Part shown: one piece after another, positions 6,750-7,578 of the stretch | How positions within the stretch are numbered: the first letter of the stretch is position 1 | How the letters are laid out: each line of letters starts with the position of its first letter | From: Candidatus Altimarinota bacterium | Lineage (GTDB): Bacteria > Patescibacteriota > Gracilibacteria > BD1-5 > UBA6164 | Length of the DNA stretch: 7,578 nucleotides | Reading direction: 5' to 3' | Assembly: GCA_027066255.1 (NCBI GenBank) | Contig: JAMOOA010000158.1 | Location: 1 to 7,578 of the forward strand | Position numbers and translations under genes: made by a program | Notes under the pieces: generated by a model | Databases searched by the model: none | What the model was told of the DNA's origin: nothing | Seen by the model: the letters and a program-made list of their open reading frames with translations, nothing else

Positions 6750-6998
6750 TTAATAGTAACTCTCTTCTATTGTTGTGAAGTCTTCTATTTTGACAGTTGT
6801 TTTTGGTGCGTCAAGGAAGAAAATAGCTATAAATCCTGAGACCGAAAGGGTCAGTAAAAATACAAAAAGTATCACCGTAACTGTTTCTATATGGGAACTA
6901 AAGTTCTTGAACTTATACGAATGTAGCTTTGCAACAATGAAAAACCCCCACAAAAGAGCAAGTATGAAAAGGTATATTCCTATGTATATAAAAAGCAT
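6750..6998 (-). CDS. Small two-helix membrane protein, function unknown
   Basis: The 82-residue product has two hydrophobic segments (about 3-25 and 40-63) joined by a short polar loop (HSYKFKNFSSHIET), and an acidic, hydrophilic C-terminus ending EESYY. This resembles a small bitopic or hairpin membrane protein. I recognise no family. There is no UGA codon. The start is bounded by an in-frame TAA four codons upstream (the codons between are CTA, TCA and GGA). It is the first gene of the minus-strand cluster with the HIT and solute-binding proteins. The tight 10-base spacing to the HIT gene supports translation as a real gene. Confidence 0.75.
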   Translation of the reverse strand: MLFIYIGIYLFILALLWGFFIVAKLHSYKFKNFSSHIETVTVILFVFLLTLSVSGFIAIFFLDAPKTTVKIEDFTTIEESYY

Positions 6999-7034
6999 TC
7001 CTGATAGTTAGTAATCTCATTATTATCTATTTTT

Positions 7035-7061
7035 AGTATAATTGTTATTTTTTTTTTGCAA
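7035..7061 (-). promoter_or_regulatory. Putative promoter of the small membrane protein/HIT/SBP operon
   Basis: On the minus strand TTGCAA (7061-7056) and TATACT (7040-7035) are separated by 15 bases; shifting the -35 to TTTGCA gives 16. Transcription would start near 7028, about 30 bases before the ATG at 6998. The -10 box is good, while the spacing is shorter than ideal. Confidence 0.45.
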
Positions 7062-7084
7062 ATTTTTAAGAGGTTTGCTATACT
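7056..7084 (+). promoter_or_regulatory. Strong sigma-70-type promoter of the coiled-coil protein gene
   Basis: TTGCAA (7056-7061), an exact 17-base spacer, then TATACT (7079-7084), with TG one base upstream (TGCTATACT, extended -10). Transcription would start near 7091, giving a leader of about 58 bases. The TTGCAA is its own reverse complement and could serve as the -35 box of the divergent promoter too. Confidence 0.65.
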
Positions 7085-7096
7085 TACAAGGTAGTG

Positions 7097-7124
7097 ATGG
7101 GAGAACATTAGGTATACTCCCCAT
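7097..7124 (+). promoter_or_regulatory. Possible leader hairpin upstream of the coiled-coil protein gene
   Basis: ATGGGAG (7097-7103) can pair with CTCCCCAT (7117-7124) with one bulged C, around a 13-base loop. It would lie in the 5' leader if transcription starts near 7091. The stem is short, and no known riboswitch is recognised. Confidence 0.25.
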
Positions 7125-7148
7125 ATTTTAATGCTATAACTCAAATAT

Positions 7149-7523
7149 ATGGCTCAAATACAAAAAGGAGATTCCACTTTTACTATAGCTGATGACATCC
7201 AGGCAAAATTCCCTGATCTCATAAAACTCATTGTCGCAACAGAGAGCATGGATGATGATGAAAGACAATATTGGTTTGATATCATGCCATCTATGACTGA
7301 TGAACAAATAGATAGACTCTATGATATACTAGAGACTGAGAGAAAGAAACTTGAAGACCTTGAAGTGAAATACCAAAAAGAAATTAAGTCACTCAATGAA
7401 AAGCATCTGATAGAATGGCAAGAAGTACAAATCAAAGAAGGAAAGAAAAAAGTAGCAGAAGCAAAAGCTAATGAAAGAGAAGAAGACCCCGATGATATAC
7501 TCAAGATGCTCAATGATGTATAA
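7149..7523 (+). CDS. Charged coiled-coil protein, function unknown
   Basis: The 124-residue product is soluble. An N-terminal part (1-31, with a KFPDLIKLIVA helix) is followed by ERQYWFDIMPSMTDEQIDRL (38-57), then a long, highly charged helix likely to form a coiled coil (about 53-110, rich in Glu and Lys), and an acidic end EEDPDDILKMLNDV. The YWfd.mP.MT.eQ segment resembles one I recall in unnamed proteins of Patescibacteria, where it precedes a coiled coil, but I cannot give a function. Both glycines are GGA and there is no UGA. It has its own strong promoter and terminator, so it is a single-gene transcript. No Shine-Dalgarno sequence precedes the ATG. Stop is TAA. Confidence 0.85.
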   Translation: MAQIQKGDSTFTIADDIQAKFPDLIKLIVATESMDDDERQYWFDIMPSMTDEQIDRLYDILETERKKLEDLEVKYQKEIKSLNEKHLIEWQEVQIKEGKKKVAEAKANEREEDPDDILKMLNDV

Positions 7524-7543
7524 AATCTAAAAAAATCAAAACA

Positions 7544-7574
7544 AAAAAACCACTGAGTAATTCAGTGGTTTTTT
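7544..7574 (+). terminator. Intrinsic terminator after the coiled-coil protein gene
   Basis: AAAAAACCACTGA (7544-7556) pairs perfectly with TCAGTGGTTTTTT (7562-7574) around the loop GTAAT, ending in a six-T run. It begins 20 bases after the TAA and looks able to work in both directions. Confidence 0.92.
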
Positions 7575-7578
7575 GTTT

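Noticed and set aside
1..7578. CRISPR array, insertion sequence, integrase or attachment site
   Set aside because: No spaced direct repeats, transposase or integrase motifs, or terminal inverted repeats around a gene were seen.

Overview
The window looks like a piece of an AT-rich Patescibacteria (CPR) genome that uses genetic code 25, in which UGA encodes glycine (Gracilibacteria/BD1-5 or Absconditabacteria/SR1). The proof is internal. Several genes break up under the standard code, but read through cleanly if in-frame UGA is glycine, and the recoded positions fall on glycines conserved in known families. In gatB one falls in the DKGQMRCDVN motif, and in the HIT protein one falls in GGQEVMHIHMH. 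All eight visible gene ends are TAA (seven) or TAG (one); none is TGA. I cannot tell the two phyla apart from this window.

Layout. Positions 1-1768 (minus) hold a large multi-spanning membrane protein, cut by the left edge, whose C-terminal half resembles TrbL/VirB6-type secretion or conjugation channel proteins. Positions 1900-3333 (minus) hold a complete gatB, with a strong hairpin terminator at 1849-1882. A 234-base divergent intergenic region follows, with promoters for gatB and for an HPF/RaiA-like ribosome hibernation factor (3568-3873, plus) that ends in its own terminator. Next is an unrecognised 204-residue protein (3977-4590, plus) that can be read from its ATG only through a one-base shift in a C-rich tract. 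It converges on, and overlaps by four bases, an IMPACT/YigZ-family protein (4587-5024, minus).

From 6998 down to 4587 the minus strand forms a likely operon: an 82-residue two-helix membrane protein, a HIT-family nucleotide hydrolase/transferase, an extracellular solute-binding protein, and the IMPACT-like protein. A GC-rich palindrome lies between the last two. On the other side of a divergent promoter region (6999-7148) is a 124-residue charged coiled-coil protein (7149-7523, plus), with a textbook terminator at the right edge.

The genes cover translation (GatB, HPF, possibly the IMPACT-like protein), the cell envelope and uptake (solute-binding protein, small membrane protein, TrbL-like protein) and nucleotide metabolism (HIT). 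No RNA gene, CRISPR array, insertion sequence or integrase was seen. The main points of interest are the recoding and its very uneven use among genes, the C-tract frameshift gene, the IMPACT-like RFKH motif, and a divergent promoter pair that may share one palindromic -35 box.
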